Shown here in pieces: positions 1 to 8,700 of a DNA stretch of 64,000 nucleotides. Location: assembly GCA_012839115.1 (NCBI GenBank), contig DUNX01000022.1, positions 1 through 64,000 on the forward strand. Direction: 5' to 3'. The DNA comes from Bacillota bacterium (GTDB lineage Bacteria > Bacillota > UBA4882 > UBA10575). The notes beneath the pieces were generated by a model. That model was not told the DNA's origin. It did no database searches and saw only the letters and a list, made by a program, of their open reading frames with translations. The position numbers were made by a program, and so were the translations under genes. Numbering within the stretch: position 1 is the first letter of the stretch; the number at the start of each line of letters is the position of its first letter.

Positions 1-16
1 AAGAGGGGGATGAGCT

Positions 17-700
17 ATGCAGATCATAGCGGAAGCAAGCGGGGTCAGGAAAAGTTACCGGTTGGGCGAGACAATCTGTGAAGCCCTCCGGGGGGTGGAT
101 CTCAAGGTGGAAAAAGGCGAGTTTTTGGCTGTCGCCGGCCCTTCCGGCTCGGGTAAAACCACGCTCCTGAATATCCTTGGTTGCCTTGATACGGCAACCG
201 GCGGCCAGGTCCGGCTGGAAGGAAAGGATCTCTCCGGCCTCTCCCCCGACCGGTTGGCGGAGATCCGCCGGGACAAATTGGGTTTTGTTTTTCAATCCTT
301 TAACCTGCTTCCGGTTTTGACCGCCTTTGAAAATGTGGAGTACCCTTTATTGCTTCAAAGCGTGAAAGCTGCAGAACGCCGGCGCCGGGTCCGGGAGTTG
401 CTGGCCGCCGTCGGTTTGGAGGAGAAGATGGGGAATTTCCCTTCCCAGTTGAGCGGGGGTCAGCAGCAACGGGTTTCATTGGCCCGGGCACTGGCCGGCC
501 GCCCGGCGCTGGTCTTGGCTGATGAGCCCACCGCCAACCTGGACTCCCGGACCGGGGAGGAGATCATCTCCCTGATGCGCAGGCTTAACAAAGAACAGGG
601 GGTAACCTTCATTTTTGCCACCCATGACCGGCGGATTATGGAGCACGCTTCCCGGCTGGTCTGGGTGGAAGACGGCCGGATCACGGAGGCTGCAGGGTAG
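17..700 (+). CDS. ABC transporter ATP-binding protein (MacB/LolD type)
   Basis: This is the 227-residue ATPase subunit of a type VII (MacB/LolD-like) ABC system. Walker A GPSGSGKTT lies at residues 41-49, the signature LSGGQ at 145-149 and Walker B VLADEP near 166-171 with catalytic Glu170; a switch His follows near residue 199. Length is typical for stand-alone ATPases of the family. The start ATG follows a purine-rich AGGGGGATGAG site. Family members power FtsX-like permeases that export peptides or lipoproteins. No permease follows, so partners are presumably upstream of the window. A terminator follows at 784-832. The family is sure, the substrate unknown. Confidence 0.9.
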   Translation: MQIIAEASGVRKSYRLGETICEALRGVDLKVEKGEFLAVAGPSGSGKTTLLNILGCLDTATGGQVRLEGKDLSGLSPDRLAEIRRDKLGFVFQSFNLLPVLTAFENVEYPLLLQSVKAAERRRRVRELLAAVGLEEKMGNFPSQLSGGQQQRVSLARALAGRPALVLADEPTANLDSRTGEEIISLMRRLNKEQGVTFIFATHDRRIMEHASRLVWVEDGRITEAAG

Positions 701-783
701 CGGGGATTTTTGCAGATGTGCCAGTGCCCATGGGCTGCGCGGGGTCATGATTGGCCATGAATTTCTCTGGGATCAAGGATCAA

Positions 784-832
784 GGCACTTCTTGGTGATC
801 GACTGGGACCGGGAGGTGCTTTTTTATTTTTT
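784..832 (+). terminator. Rho-independent terminator after the ABC ATPase gene
   Basis: GGCACTTC near 784 can pair, with one wobble, with GAGGTGCT near 812-820, extended inside by TTGGT/ACCGG. A T-rich run follows immediately. It sits about 85 bases after the stop of the ABC gene, so it probably ends that transcript. Confidence 0.6.
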
Positions 833-1061
833 ATAAAACGGATTTTTCCATAATTGCTGTAGGTTTTTGCAGGAAAATCTTATATAAAGAAGAAGAACCT
901 AATATTTACCTTATGAATAAATCCCCCTGTGAGAGGAGGCTGCACCGGCCGCCCGGGATTCCAGGAGGAAAAAATAATCTAGAAGCTGTATATTTTATAT
1001 AATGCATTAGATCGCCAAAAAAGGCGTTGCCATACGCGGAAAAAACAGGGAAGACAAAGGG
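833..1061. other. Intergenic region, no gene seen
   Basis: AT-rich stretch between the ABC terminator and the HEPN gene. AGGAGG-like purine runs occur near 936 and 961 but neither leads into an open frame. A TATAAT lies near 991, but no good -35 box stands 17 bases upstream, so I do not call a promoter. Confidence 0.4.
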
Positions 1062-1478
1062 GTGACGTGGTTGACCAAGGATGTGGCAGTAAAATGGTTC
1101 AAGCAGGCTTTGCATGATTTGGAGATCGCCAAGAAGAACGTTGCCATCGGCGGGTACGACACCGCCGCTTTCCTGGCCCACCAGGCCGTGGAGAAATTGC
1201 TTAAATCCCTTTATGCCCTGAAAGGCCAGAAGATCCCGCGTATCCACTATATCGATGTTCTTGCCCGGCGGCTCGGGGTCTTCCGGCTCGTGAAGGATGA
1301 GATCATCGATATCAATGCCGATTACATGTTTGCCCGTTACCCGGATGTGGGTGAGAATGTTCCCTACGAGGAATATAACGAAGAGATTGCCGCGGATAAG
1401 GTGGCAAAGGCGGAACGGGTTTTTGCGCTCCTGAAGGATTATTACCGGGAACTGCTGGAGGATAAGGCGGATGGGTGA
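1062..1478 (+). CDS. HEPN domain protein (partner of an MNT nucleotidyltransferase)
   Basis: 138 residues, all helical in character, matching the PF05168-type HEPN fold: an N-terminal KWFKQALHDLEIAK helix and the AAFLAHQAVEKLLKSLYAL core. HEPN proteins of HEPN/MNT pairs act as toxins (RNases) or as subunits of two-gene nucleotidyltransferases. The classical R-x4-6-H RNase motif is not obvious, so RNase activity is uncertain. The start is GTG after an AAAGGGGTGA site. The stop overlaps the start of the MNT gene by 8 bases, as usual for a co-translated pair. Confidence 0.85.
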   Translation: MTWLTKDVAVKWFKQALHDLEIAKKNVAIGGYDTAAFLAHQAVEKLLKSLYALKGQKIPRIHYIDVLARRLGVFRLVKDEIIDINADYMFARYPDVGENVPYEEYNEEIAADKVAKAERVFALLKDYYRELLEDKADG

Positions 1479-1791
1479 CCGGTGGCTGCAAAAATTTAAA
1501 GAAGAAGTGTTGCCACAAATTGTGGCAGAATTCTCTCCCAGCCTGGTCTTGCTCTTCGGTTCCCGGGTGCGGGGGACCGCGGAAGAGGATGCCGATGTTG
1601 ATGTGGTCATCGTCTCTGAGGCCTTTGCGGGGATCCCCTTTGTCAAGCGTATGTCGGCAGTCCTGAAAAATATCAGTTTTGAAAAGCATATCGACGCCAT
1701 CTGCTACCTGCCGGACGAATATGAAAGAATGAAAGAACATTCCGCCGTGCTAATGGACGCCCTGGAATACGGGGAACTTATCCATTACTAA
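1471..1791 (+). CDS. MNT-type nucleotidyltransferase (antitoxin partner of HEPN)
   Basis: 106-residue minimal nucleotidyltransferase. The GSxRxG motif is at residues 30-35 and is followed by the catalytic pair D42-x-D44. A third acidic residue, Asp75 in KHIDAIC, completes the metal site. In type VII HEPN/MNT systems this enzyme AMPylates and silences the HEPN partner; that role is inferred from pairing and not shown here. The intact catalytic residues suggest an active enzyme. The gene overlaps the HEPN gene. Confidence 0.85.
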   Translation: MGDRWLQKFKEEVLPQIVAEFSPSLVLLFGSRVRGTAEEDADVDVVIVSEAFAGIPFVKRMSAVLKNISFEKHIDAICYLPDEYERMKEHSAVLMDALEYGELIHY

Positions 1792-1804
1792 CACCTGTGA
1801 AGCT

Positions 1805-1830
1805 ACAACCGCCAAAGGGCGGGTTTAGTT
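1805..1830 (+). terminator. Possible weak terminator after HEPN/MNT
   Basis: CCGCC and GGCGG form a short hairpin with a loop of about four bases and only a modest T-run after it. The position, just after the MNT stop and before the next promoter at 1862, fits a terminator, but the T-tract is poor. Confidence 0.35.
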
Positions 1831-1861
1831 AACCGCGGAAAGGGATTTTCTCAAAAGAACG

Positions 1862-1890
1862 TTGACAACCGGTGGCCGGCGTGATATAAA
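1862..1890 (+). promoter_or_regulatory. SigA-type promoter for the methyltransferase gene
   Basis: TTGACA at 1862-1867 and TATAAA at 1885-1890 are separated by exactly 17 bases. Predicted transcription start is near 1897, leaving a leader of about 150 bases with an alternating GC tract at 1972-1998. Confidence 0.75.
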
Positions 1891-1971
1891 GAACCTGAAA
1901 ATACTGGGAATTTAAGAAGCGGAAAATTACAAGAGGAGAGTTGCACCGAACTGGAGGCAGAAAAAGGGTAT

Positions 1972-1998
1972 GCGTTGCGCGCGCGCGGCACGCGCAAA
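1972..1998. repeat. Alternating purine-pyrimidine GC tract
   Basis: A run of GCGCGC with a GCACGC core at the very start of the longest open frame for the methyltransferase. One of about twenty similar short tracts dispersed over the window, all built from GC, AC and GT dinucleotides. Translated from the ATG at 1970 it would give an Arg/Ala-rich leader peptide unlike the protein family. Confidence 0.6.
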
Positions 1999-2050
1999 CG
2001 GGAAACGAGGTGAGGCGGACGGCAGCTTCCGGGCGGACCGTCTGAAAAGA

Positions 2051-2938
2051 ATGATTCTATCAGAATTCCTTGCGGAGAACCGGAAACCGGTTTTGTTGGA
2101 CGGGGCCATGGGTACGCAACTGGCCGCGGCCGGACTGGCGATGGGCGGGCAGACCAACCTTACCCACCCGGAGGCGGTACTGGCTGTGCACCGGCAGTAT
2201 GTTGAGGCCGGAGCCGGACTCTTAATCACCAACACTCTCACCATGAACAGGATTTATATTGAAACCCACCATCCCGGCCTGGATGTGCGGGAGGTGAACC
2301 TGGCCGGGGCGCGGCTGGCCAGGGCTGCGGCGGGGGAAGGGCGGTACGTGCTGGGGGATATCAGTTCCACCGGTCAGATGCTCCAGCCCTATGGTGATTT
2401 ATCGGAAGAGGACGCCTTTAAGGCTTTTCAGGAGCAAGCCGCCATCTTGGCCGAGGGCGGGGTGGACGGTTTCATTGTTGAAACCATGTTCAGCCTGGCC
2501 GAAGCCTTGTGCGCCCTCCGCGCCTGCCGGGCAGCGGCCGATTTACCGGTGATCGTCTGTATCTCCTTTAGTACCGTGGCAAACGGCGGGCGGACCATTA
2601 TGGGCGATTCGGCACAGGATTGCGCCCTGACCTTAACGGGAGCCGGAGCCACCGCCGTGGGGGCGAATTGTGGGGATCTCGATCCCTTTCAAACAGCGGA
2701 GGTTGTCGCCAGAATGCAGGAGGCCGGTTCCCCGTTGCTCATTGCGCAGCCGAATGCCGGTAAGCCAAAGCTGGTTGAGGGGCGGACGGTCTTTGAGATG
2801 TCGCCGTCTGATTTTGCCGCCGGCCTTTACCGGTGCTACCAGGCTGGCGCCCGGCTCCTCGGCGGGTGCTGCGGCACCAGCCCGCAACATATCCGGGCCG
2901 CCGCGGAGTTGCTGAAGAAGGGGGAAGAAGAGGCATAA
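2051..2938 (+). CDS. Homocysteine S-methyltransferase family protein
   Basis: About 295 residues with the homocysteine-binding barrel of BHMT/MetH N-terminal domains. The N-terminal LLDGAMGTQL motif is present. The three zinc-binding cysteines are visible, one in GANCGD near residue 207 and two in GGCCGTSP near 273-274. It probably transfers a methyl group to homocysteine; the methyl donor is unknown, and cobalamin or folate domains are absent. Start choice: the ATG at 2051 fits family length, while the ATG at 1970 has a GGAGG 12 bases upstream but would add 27 residues encoded by a GC repeat. No SAM riboswitch is recognisable in the leader. Confidence 0.85.
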   Translation: MILSEFLAENRKPVLLDGAMGTQLAAAGLAMGGQTNLTHPEAVLAVHRQYVEAGAGLLITNTLTMNRIYIETHHPGLDVREVNLAGARLARAAAGEGRYVLGDISSTGQMLQPYGDLSEEDAFKAFQEQAAILAEGGVDGFIVETMFSLAEALCALRACRAAADLPVIVCISFSTVANGGRTIMGDSAQDCALTLTGAGATAVGANCGDLDPFQTAEVVARMQEAGSPLLIAQPNAGKPKLVEGRTVFEMSPSDFAAGLYRCYQAGARLLGGCCGTSPQHIRAAAELLKKGEEEA

Positions 2939-3045
2939 GCCCTTTGCTTGGAGGACAAAAGTGTGCCGGCTATAATAAAAAGAAAGTAATTTAAATTAGA
3001 AAAAGTAAATCAGATAAAAGGAAAGTAAGTTAAAACAGGAGGAAC

Positions 3046-3083
3046 AAAGGAAAGGGAGGTTACAACCCTTTCCTTTTTCTATC
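3046..3083 (+). terminator. Terminator between convergent genes
   Basis: An 11-base perfect stem (AAAGGAAAGGG with CCCTTTCCTTT) and a 9-base loop are followed by T-rich sequence. It ends the methyltransferase transcript and could also serve pbpC transcripts arriving from the other side. Confidence 0.75.
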
Positions 3084-3107
3084 TTTATTTGCAGGGCCAA
3101 GCCCGGT

Positions 3108-5522
3108 TCAAAACTGACTGACCACCAGTTCCACGCGGCTGCTACGGCCGTGGTCATCTTCACAGACCACCTGGTGTTTTCCGGGGTTAGGCAGGTAGAA
3201 AAGGGTTTCCCCCGGGACGGCTGTCCCCTGGAGCACGCCGTTGACAAACCAGTAGAGTTTCTGGACTTCGCTACCGGCAGCGGCTTCCAGGGCGATCTTC
3301 TGGAATTCCGCGGGGATCCCCGGCCTGAGGTAATAGTGGGAATCCGCGGCGGGTGAGCGGATTTCCGGGCCGGCGCCGGGCAGGGTCTTATGGGTCTCCG
3401 GCAGTAAGGGAGGGAGTTCCTCAAAAAGATAACCGTTCTGCCTGAACCAGGCAGCGACCCGGGGCGGCCAGTTGATATAGGTTTTTTCCATTACGGAACG
3501 GCCGGCGACCCGGTCCGGCGGCAGCCGGTAGCCGGTGGCGGCGTCCAGCAGTGTGCTCCGGTGGAGAGAACAGGTGGCAATAGGTGAAGAGTTGGTCAGG
3601 TAAAGGTCGGTGATTAATGTCCCGCAGTGCGGTCCCGGCGGTTGGCCACTGAGGGCACAGACCGCCCGCTCGCGCACGTTATTGGGGCGTTGGAACCAGG
3701 CGACCGGCGCGCGCCCGTCCATCCGGCTGAAAAGGTCGAAAAGCAGGGGTGCGGCCGCTTCCGCCCCGATTAATCCCGGCCGTCCTTCGCCGGAAAAATT
3801 GCCAACCCAGACCCCGACGGTGAAACGGGGGTCATAACCTATGCTCCAAGCGTCCCTGTACCCGTAAGAAGTACCGGTCTTCCAGGCTACAGCCGGGAGG
3901 GTGGAAAACTCCCAACAAGAGGGGAGATCCGGGCGGTCCAGTTCCTGAAGGATACCGGTGATGATATAGGCGGCGCCTTCATCAAAGAGCTTTGTGCGGG
4001 CATGCGGGGGCGGCGCCTGTCCGGGTTGGAATACCGGGTAGACATATTCCCCGCTGTTGGCCAGGGCGGAATAAAGCGCGGCAAGTTCCAGCAAGGTGAC
4101 TTCACAGCCGCCCAGGACAAGGGAGAGACCGTAATGCTCCGCCGGGTGAATGATGGTGGAGAGGCCAGCCCTGCGCAAAAGCTGGTGGAGCCCGTTCTCG
4201 CCCAGTTGGGCCAGGAGATTGACGGCAGGCACATTCAGGGAACGTCGCAGAGCTTCCCTGGCGGTAACTATTCCATTATAGGTGCGGTCAAAATTGATCG
4301 GGGAAAAACCGCTGTAATCTACGGGTACATCCTCCAGGTACTGGGCGGGGGTGATCAGCCCCTTCTCCAATGCCAGGACGTAAAGAAAAGGTTTTAAGGC
4401 CGAACCCGGCGACCGGGGAGCCAGATAGCCGTTGACCTGCCCTCCGGTACGCTCGTCAAAAAAATTGACGGACCCGACAGCGGCCAGCAGTTCATGGGTG
4501 CGGTTATCCAGGACCACCACCGCACCGTTGGTGATCCCCTCCGGGCGCAAGCCGGCAATATGGGCGGCCAGCAATTCTTCACAGAAAAGCTGGAGGTCCC
4601 GGTCGATGCTGGTATAGATCCGGGCCTCCGCCGGGTGGCGGTTCCTCATCTCCTGGGCAAAATGGGGGGCAATAAAGGGGAGGGGGCTCCGTTCCCCGGG
4701 CACCTCTTCCAGCAGGGCCCGGTGGTATTCATCAGCCGTCAAGAGGCCATGCCGGTAAAAACGGGCGAGCGCCCGGTCCCGGGCTAGCCGGGCCTCTCCG
4801 GGGTGGAGATCCGGCCGGTAACGGTTGGGCGATTTGGGCAAGATGGTCAGGAGGGCGGCTTCAGCGATGCTCAGGTCCGACGGTTCCTTCCCAAAATAGA
4901 GCCAGGAGGCGGCGGCCACCCCTTCAATATTCCCCCCGTACGGGGCCATGTTGAAATAGATCTCCAGCAGTTCTTTTTTGCTGTACCGCTGTTCCAGTTG
5001 GCAGGCGCGGAAGACCTCCCGGAACTTGGCTGTCCAGGTCCGGGGTTTTGGCTCCATCATCCTGGCGATCTGCATACTGATGGTCGATCCCCCGGCGACA
5101 ATGGCTTTGGCGCGCAAGTTCTGGTAAGCGGCGCGCAGGAAAGAAAAGGGGTTGACCCCGGGGTGCCAGAAAAACCAGCGGTCTTCGTAGAAGACCAGAA
5201 ATTTCCGGAGCTCCGGGGAGATCCGGGCCAGCGGTGTCTGGAACCGCCATTTTTCGTCCTCGGAAGTGAAGGTCCGCAACAGCCGGCCCTGGCGGTCAAA
5301 GACCAGGGTGGCCGTGGGGCGAAGGAGCGCCTCTTCCGGGAAAGGCGTCAGTGCCAGGATAAGCTGGGCCAGGCAAAAAAGGAAGAAGAAGAGGAGAACA
5401 GCGGCGGTCAGCCGCTTTCCCTTTTTCCCCATTTTTGCCCACGCGCGCGCACACGCGGTATGCGCGCACGCCCACGCGTGCGAAGGCGTGACACCGGCCA
5501 GGCGTCTTTTCATTTCCCCCAT
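3108..5522 (-). CDS. pbpC: Penicillin-binding protein 1C (bifunctional transglycosylase/transpeptidase)
   Basis: Peptidoglycan synthase anchored by one N-terminal membrane segment (AAVLLFFFLFCLAQLILAL). A GT51 domain follows, with its catalytic Glu in YEDRWFFWHPGV and the GGSTISMQ motif. The penicillin-binding domain has SALK (serine nucleophile), SLN and KTG motifs, and a C-terminal BiPBP_C beta domain ends the protein. PBP1C occurs beside bacterial alpha-2-macroglobulin in many Gram-negatives, as here. Start is uncertain: ATGs at 5522, 5513 and 5432 share frame. The last gives about 774 residues, the usual size, but has no ribosome site; the first two follow GGGTAAG or GGGGGA. Between them lies a GC-repeat tract. 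Confidence 0.92.
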   Translation of the reverse strand: MGEMKRRLAGVTPSHAWACAHTACARAWAKMGKKGKRLTAAVLLFFFLFCLAQLILALTPFPEEALLRPTATLVFDRQGRLLRTFTSEDEKWRFQTPLARISPELRKFLVFYEDRWFFWHPGVNPFSFLRAAYQNLRAKAIVAGGSTISMQIARMMEPKPRTWTAKFREVFRACQLEQRYSKKELLEIYFNMAPYGGNIEGVAAASWLYFGKEPSDLSIAEAALLTILPKSPNRYRPDLHPGEARLARDRALARFYRHGLLTADEYHRALLEEVPGERSPLPFIAPHFAQEMRNRHPAEARIYTSIDRDLQLFCEELLAAHIAGLRPEGITNGAVVVLDNRTHELLAAVGSVNFFDERTGGQVNGYLAPRSPGSALKPFLYVLALEKGLITPAQYLEDVPVDYSGFSPINFDRTYNGIVTAREALRRSLNVPAVNLLAQLGENGLHQLLRRAGLSTIIHPAEHYGLSLVLGGCEVTLLELAALYSALANSGEYVYPVFQPGQAPPPHARTKLFDEGAAYIITGILQELDRPDLPSCWEFSTLPAVAWKTGTSYGYRDAWSIGYDPRFTVGVWVGNFSGEGRPGLIGAEAAAPLLFDLFSRMDGRAPVAWFQRPNNVRERAVCALSGQPPGPHCGTLITDLYLTNSSPIATCSLHRSTLLDAATGYRLPPDRVAGRSVMEKTYINWPPRVAAWFRQNGYLFEELPPLLPETHKTLPGAGPEIRSPAADSHYYLRPGIPAEFQKIALEAAAGSEVQKLYWFVNGVLQGTAVPGETLFYLPNPGKHQVVCEDDHGRSSRVELVVSQF
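5441..5482. repeat. Alternating purine-pyrimidine GC tract in the pbpC 5' region
   Basis: About 42 bases of ACGCGCGCGCACACGCG-type sequence between alternative pbpC start codons. A second short tract lies at about 5530-5544. Each is preceded (plus-strand reading) by a similar CCCCATT-T-T-CCCAC context, so the tract and its flank appear duplicated. Confidence 0.65.
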
Positions 5523-5707
5523 TCTTACCCACGTGCGTGTACTAATCTTCTCCAGTAAACTCTCTGCATTTCCGTCACGGGCACATGGGTGCGCGACCCT
5601 GGCCGGCCACCCCGGCGCCCGGCGAGCCCGGGCAAGGAAAAGGGAAAGATGCGACAGGAAAAGCGAAAGATACGAAGAGATTCTTCTGTTCTCCCTTTGT
5701 TTCCTGG

Positions 5708-5755
5708 TCATTTCCGGTCACTACTCCATGTCGTTATTTCCGGTCACTGCTCCGC
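5708..5755. repeat. Short direct duplication over the A2M stop codon
   Basis: ATTTCCGGTCACTRCTCC occurs twice about 26 bases apart. One copy covers the last codons and stop of the A2M gene, the other lies just beyond it in the gap to pbpC. This looks like a small tandem duplication. Confidence 0.6.
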
Positions 5756-8700
5756 ATCTTCCCCGGAGCCGGCGCCGCGTGGGATGACAGCCAGGTAGCC
5801 GCTGCCGGCCACGCTTTGGATTTCCGGCTCATAGATGCATTCCGCCTTGATTGGCGGTAAGAAGAATTCGCCACAGGCCACCGCCCGCAGGGCGTAATAG
5901 AACCGGTAGGTCCCCGCCTTCCGGAGGCTGGTGAAGAGGAGCAACCGGTCATCCCTGATATCCATGTAGTCGACAGGGAAATCATCCTTCCGGGCCAGCC
6001 AGGGGATGCTTTCCCGCGACTGGAGGCGGGGGTTTTCGATCTCCAGCCCGGAGGGAAGGAGATCGACAATGGCGATATTCTCCAGGTTATCTTCCATGGC
6101 GACCAAGGTAATCTCGGCAATTACCAGATCTCCCTGGGTGATCCGATCCGGCGCCAGCGGTCTACCGGTCCGGTCCAGGTATTCACGGCGAACAGTGAGG
6201 CCCCGGTCGTACTCGGAAACGGTCAGCCGTCGCGGGACACCGCTGCTGTTCAGGAAATAGTAGCACTCGCCCTCACCCTCGATCCTGACGGTCAGTTCGC
6301 CCTGGGCGAGACGGGCTTCGCTGAGCTTAAACTCTTTATCACTGTCAAAACGGGCTATGACCGAACCGTCGAGGAGGACTTCGCCTTTGTAATTCCCGGC
6401 CGTCTTTTTCCGGGCAATTTTCCCCAGGGCCATCATGGCAAAGGCATTTTCCTGGGTCGTACCCCAGCGCCCCGGTTTCGCCGCCTGGTTCAACCGGTTC
6501 ACCAGCCGGTAGGTGGCGGTGTTCTCCGGGTCAATATCAGCCAGGGCGCTCAGGATAATGGCGTCGGCGCGGACCGGGGAGTTGAAGTTGCCACCGGTTT
6601 CCCGGCGTTGTCCCGAGGAAGCGGCGGTGGTTGCCGGCAGTAGAGACATGGCGGTTTCCCGGTCGCCGGCATAAAAGTAGGCAGCGGCCAATTGGGCACG
6701 GGAGTAATGGCTCAACTTGCTGAACTGGTGGTTTTTGATATAGGCCATGGTGCTCAACTGGGGCCGGCCGGCGAGGCTCAAGACATACAAGGCATAGACC
6801 CGGCATTGCAAAGCATGGGCCTTGTCATCGCTCCCTTTCGTCAGGAATTGCATGTAGGAAAGGGCGTTTCTATATACCCGGTCGGCCACGGCGTAACCGG
6901 CCTTCCGCGCCTCCACCAGGAAATGCGTGGCATAGATCGAGCTCCAGGTGTTACCGTAGGTACCGCCCGGCCAGTAGAGAAAGCTCCCATCCCGCAGGCT
7001 CATGCTTTCGATGATTTCGATCCCCGCCTGCAGGAAGGTGGCGGCGTTCCCGCCTTTAAAAACGTCGCTGCCGGCGATCCGCGCCAGGTCGTCGAAGTAG
7101 AGCAGGGGGAAGATCTTGGAGGTGATCTGTTCCAGACAGCCGTAAGGGTACTGCAGCAGGTAACGGAGGCTCCCGGCCAATTGCAGATCAGGGAAGGGGG
7201 CCAGGGTCAGGGTGTACTCCTCCGTACCGGGGAACCACTCATCCTCAACCTTTACCACCAGGGGCTGATCAGCGGTGACCGTCCCGGAGAAAAGGTGCTG
7301 GGTGAAGGGTACCGGCGGGCGGACCGGCAATTCTTCAGTATGCTCCACCTGTACATTCTTGCCGGAAGCGGTCAAAGTGAAACTGACCTTGCCAATGGCT
7401 TCTCCGGCCTCCAGGGTGAAAAGGAGATTTTTTTCTTCCCCTGCCGCCAGGCGCAGGCTTTGCTTTGCCGGGCCGGTCACGGTAACCGGGCCGTCGGCCG
7501 CCAGGGAAAGCTGGAATTCACCGGTTTCCCCCGTGCCGTTGAAGACAGAGACCGGAACAGTAAACCGGTCGCGCGGTGCGACAAACCGGGGGAAGGTCGG
7601 CGTGAGCACCACCGGCTCCCGGACAATCCGCTTTTCTTGGGCCGCCCCGAACTTGTCGCCATCAAAGGCCACGGCCATCAGACGCAGGGTCCCGTTGAAT
7701 TGAGGGATTTTTAACTTGACTTCGGCCTCTTTCTCTTTATTGAGGGTCAGGATTCCCGACCACAAGGAGACCGGGATCACCCGGCGGAGGGAGACCGGGG
7801 TCAGATGACGCCTCCGGGCGGCGTCCTCATCCGCCATGCCGCCTGCGGGTGGTCCTGGCGTCATCGCCGGTTCCACCTCCGGCAGGAGCATCCCGTAAAG
7901 ATCATAACTGGCAACCGCCAGTTGTTTTTTCCCATAGAAGAACCCCATCGGGTCAGGCCCGGTGTAGCCGGTCAACTGGCAGATCCCTTCGTCGACCGCC
8001 GCCAAGGTCAGCCGGGTTCCTTCCCCGGCTCCCGGCACGGCTATTTTTACTTTGATCTCTGTGTGCGGCCGGATCTCATCCGGCGCTTCCAGGTGCAGGG
8101 CCAGCCTTTGCCCGGAGGTCGCCAGCGGGAGGGAGACAGTACCAAAAGCCCTGGCTGGAGTAGTTTTATCCCGGTCGCCGGGCGTCCGGAGCAGGTGGAC
8201 GGTGACATAAACATTGGGCAGGTACTCTTCTTTTACCGGAATGGAGACCACCCCGGTATTCTCCGGCAGGTCGATCATCTGGTAACTGTAGACCTTTTCG
8301 CGTTCTACGGTTACCAGTGCCTTGCCGGTAAAGGGCGCTTTAATCTGGACCTGTGCGGTCTCCCCCGGACGGTAGGAGGATTTCTCCAGGGTAAGCTGGA
8401 CTTTGTCCGGGTTATCCATCGCCCAGGGGGCAAAGCCCCAGCCGCTGGCGTAAAAACTCAGGGAGGCCTGGACGCCTTGTTCCATGGTGTCGCGGATGAC
8501 GATCTGGTAGCGCCCGTAATCCTTGGGGATATACCGGAAGACCTGTTCCCCGCTGGCGGCCGGCAACTCTTCGCTGTGGACCTTTATCTTTTCCTCTACC
8601 GACTGGAAACGGTAACGGCCTTCCGCATCCCGCCGGTATACGCTCTGCCAGGTGATGCGGTAAACCTCCGCCACCAGGCTGGAGGCCTCGATGGGCTGGC

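Noticed and set aside
1897-2050. SAM riboswitch in front of the homocysteine methyltransferase
   Set aside because: The leader has ACAAGAGGAGAG, which recalls the S-box start, but the remaining conserved S-box segments are missing.
4803-5558. Long plus-strand open frame antisense to pbpC
   Set aside because: It lies wholly within a well-conserved minus-strand gene, has no domain, and is the expected shadow of GC-rich third codon positions.
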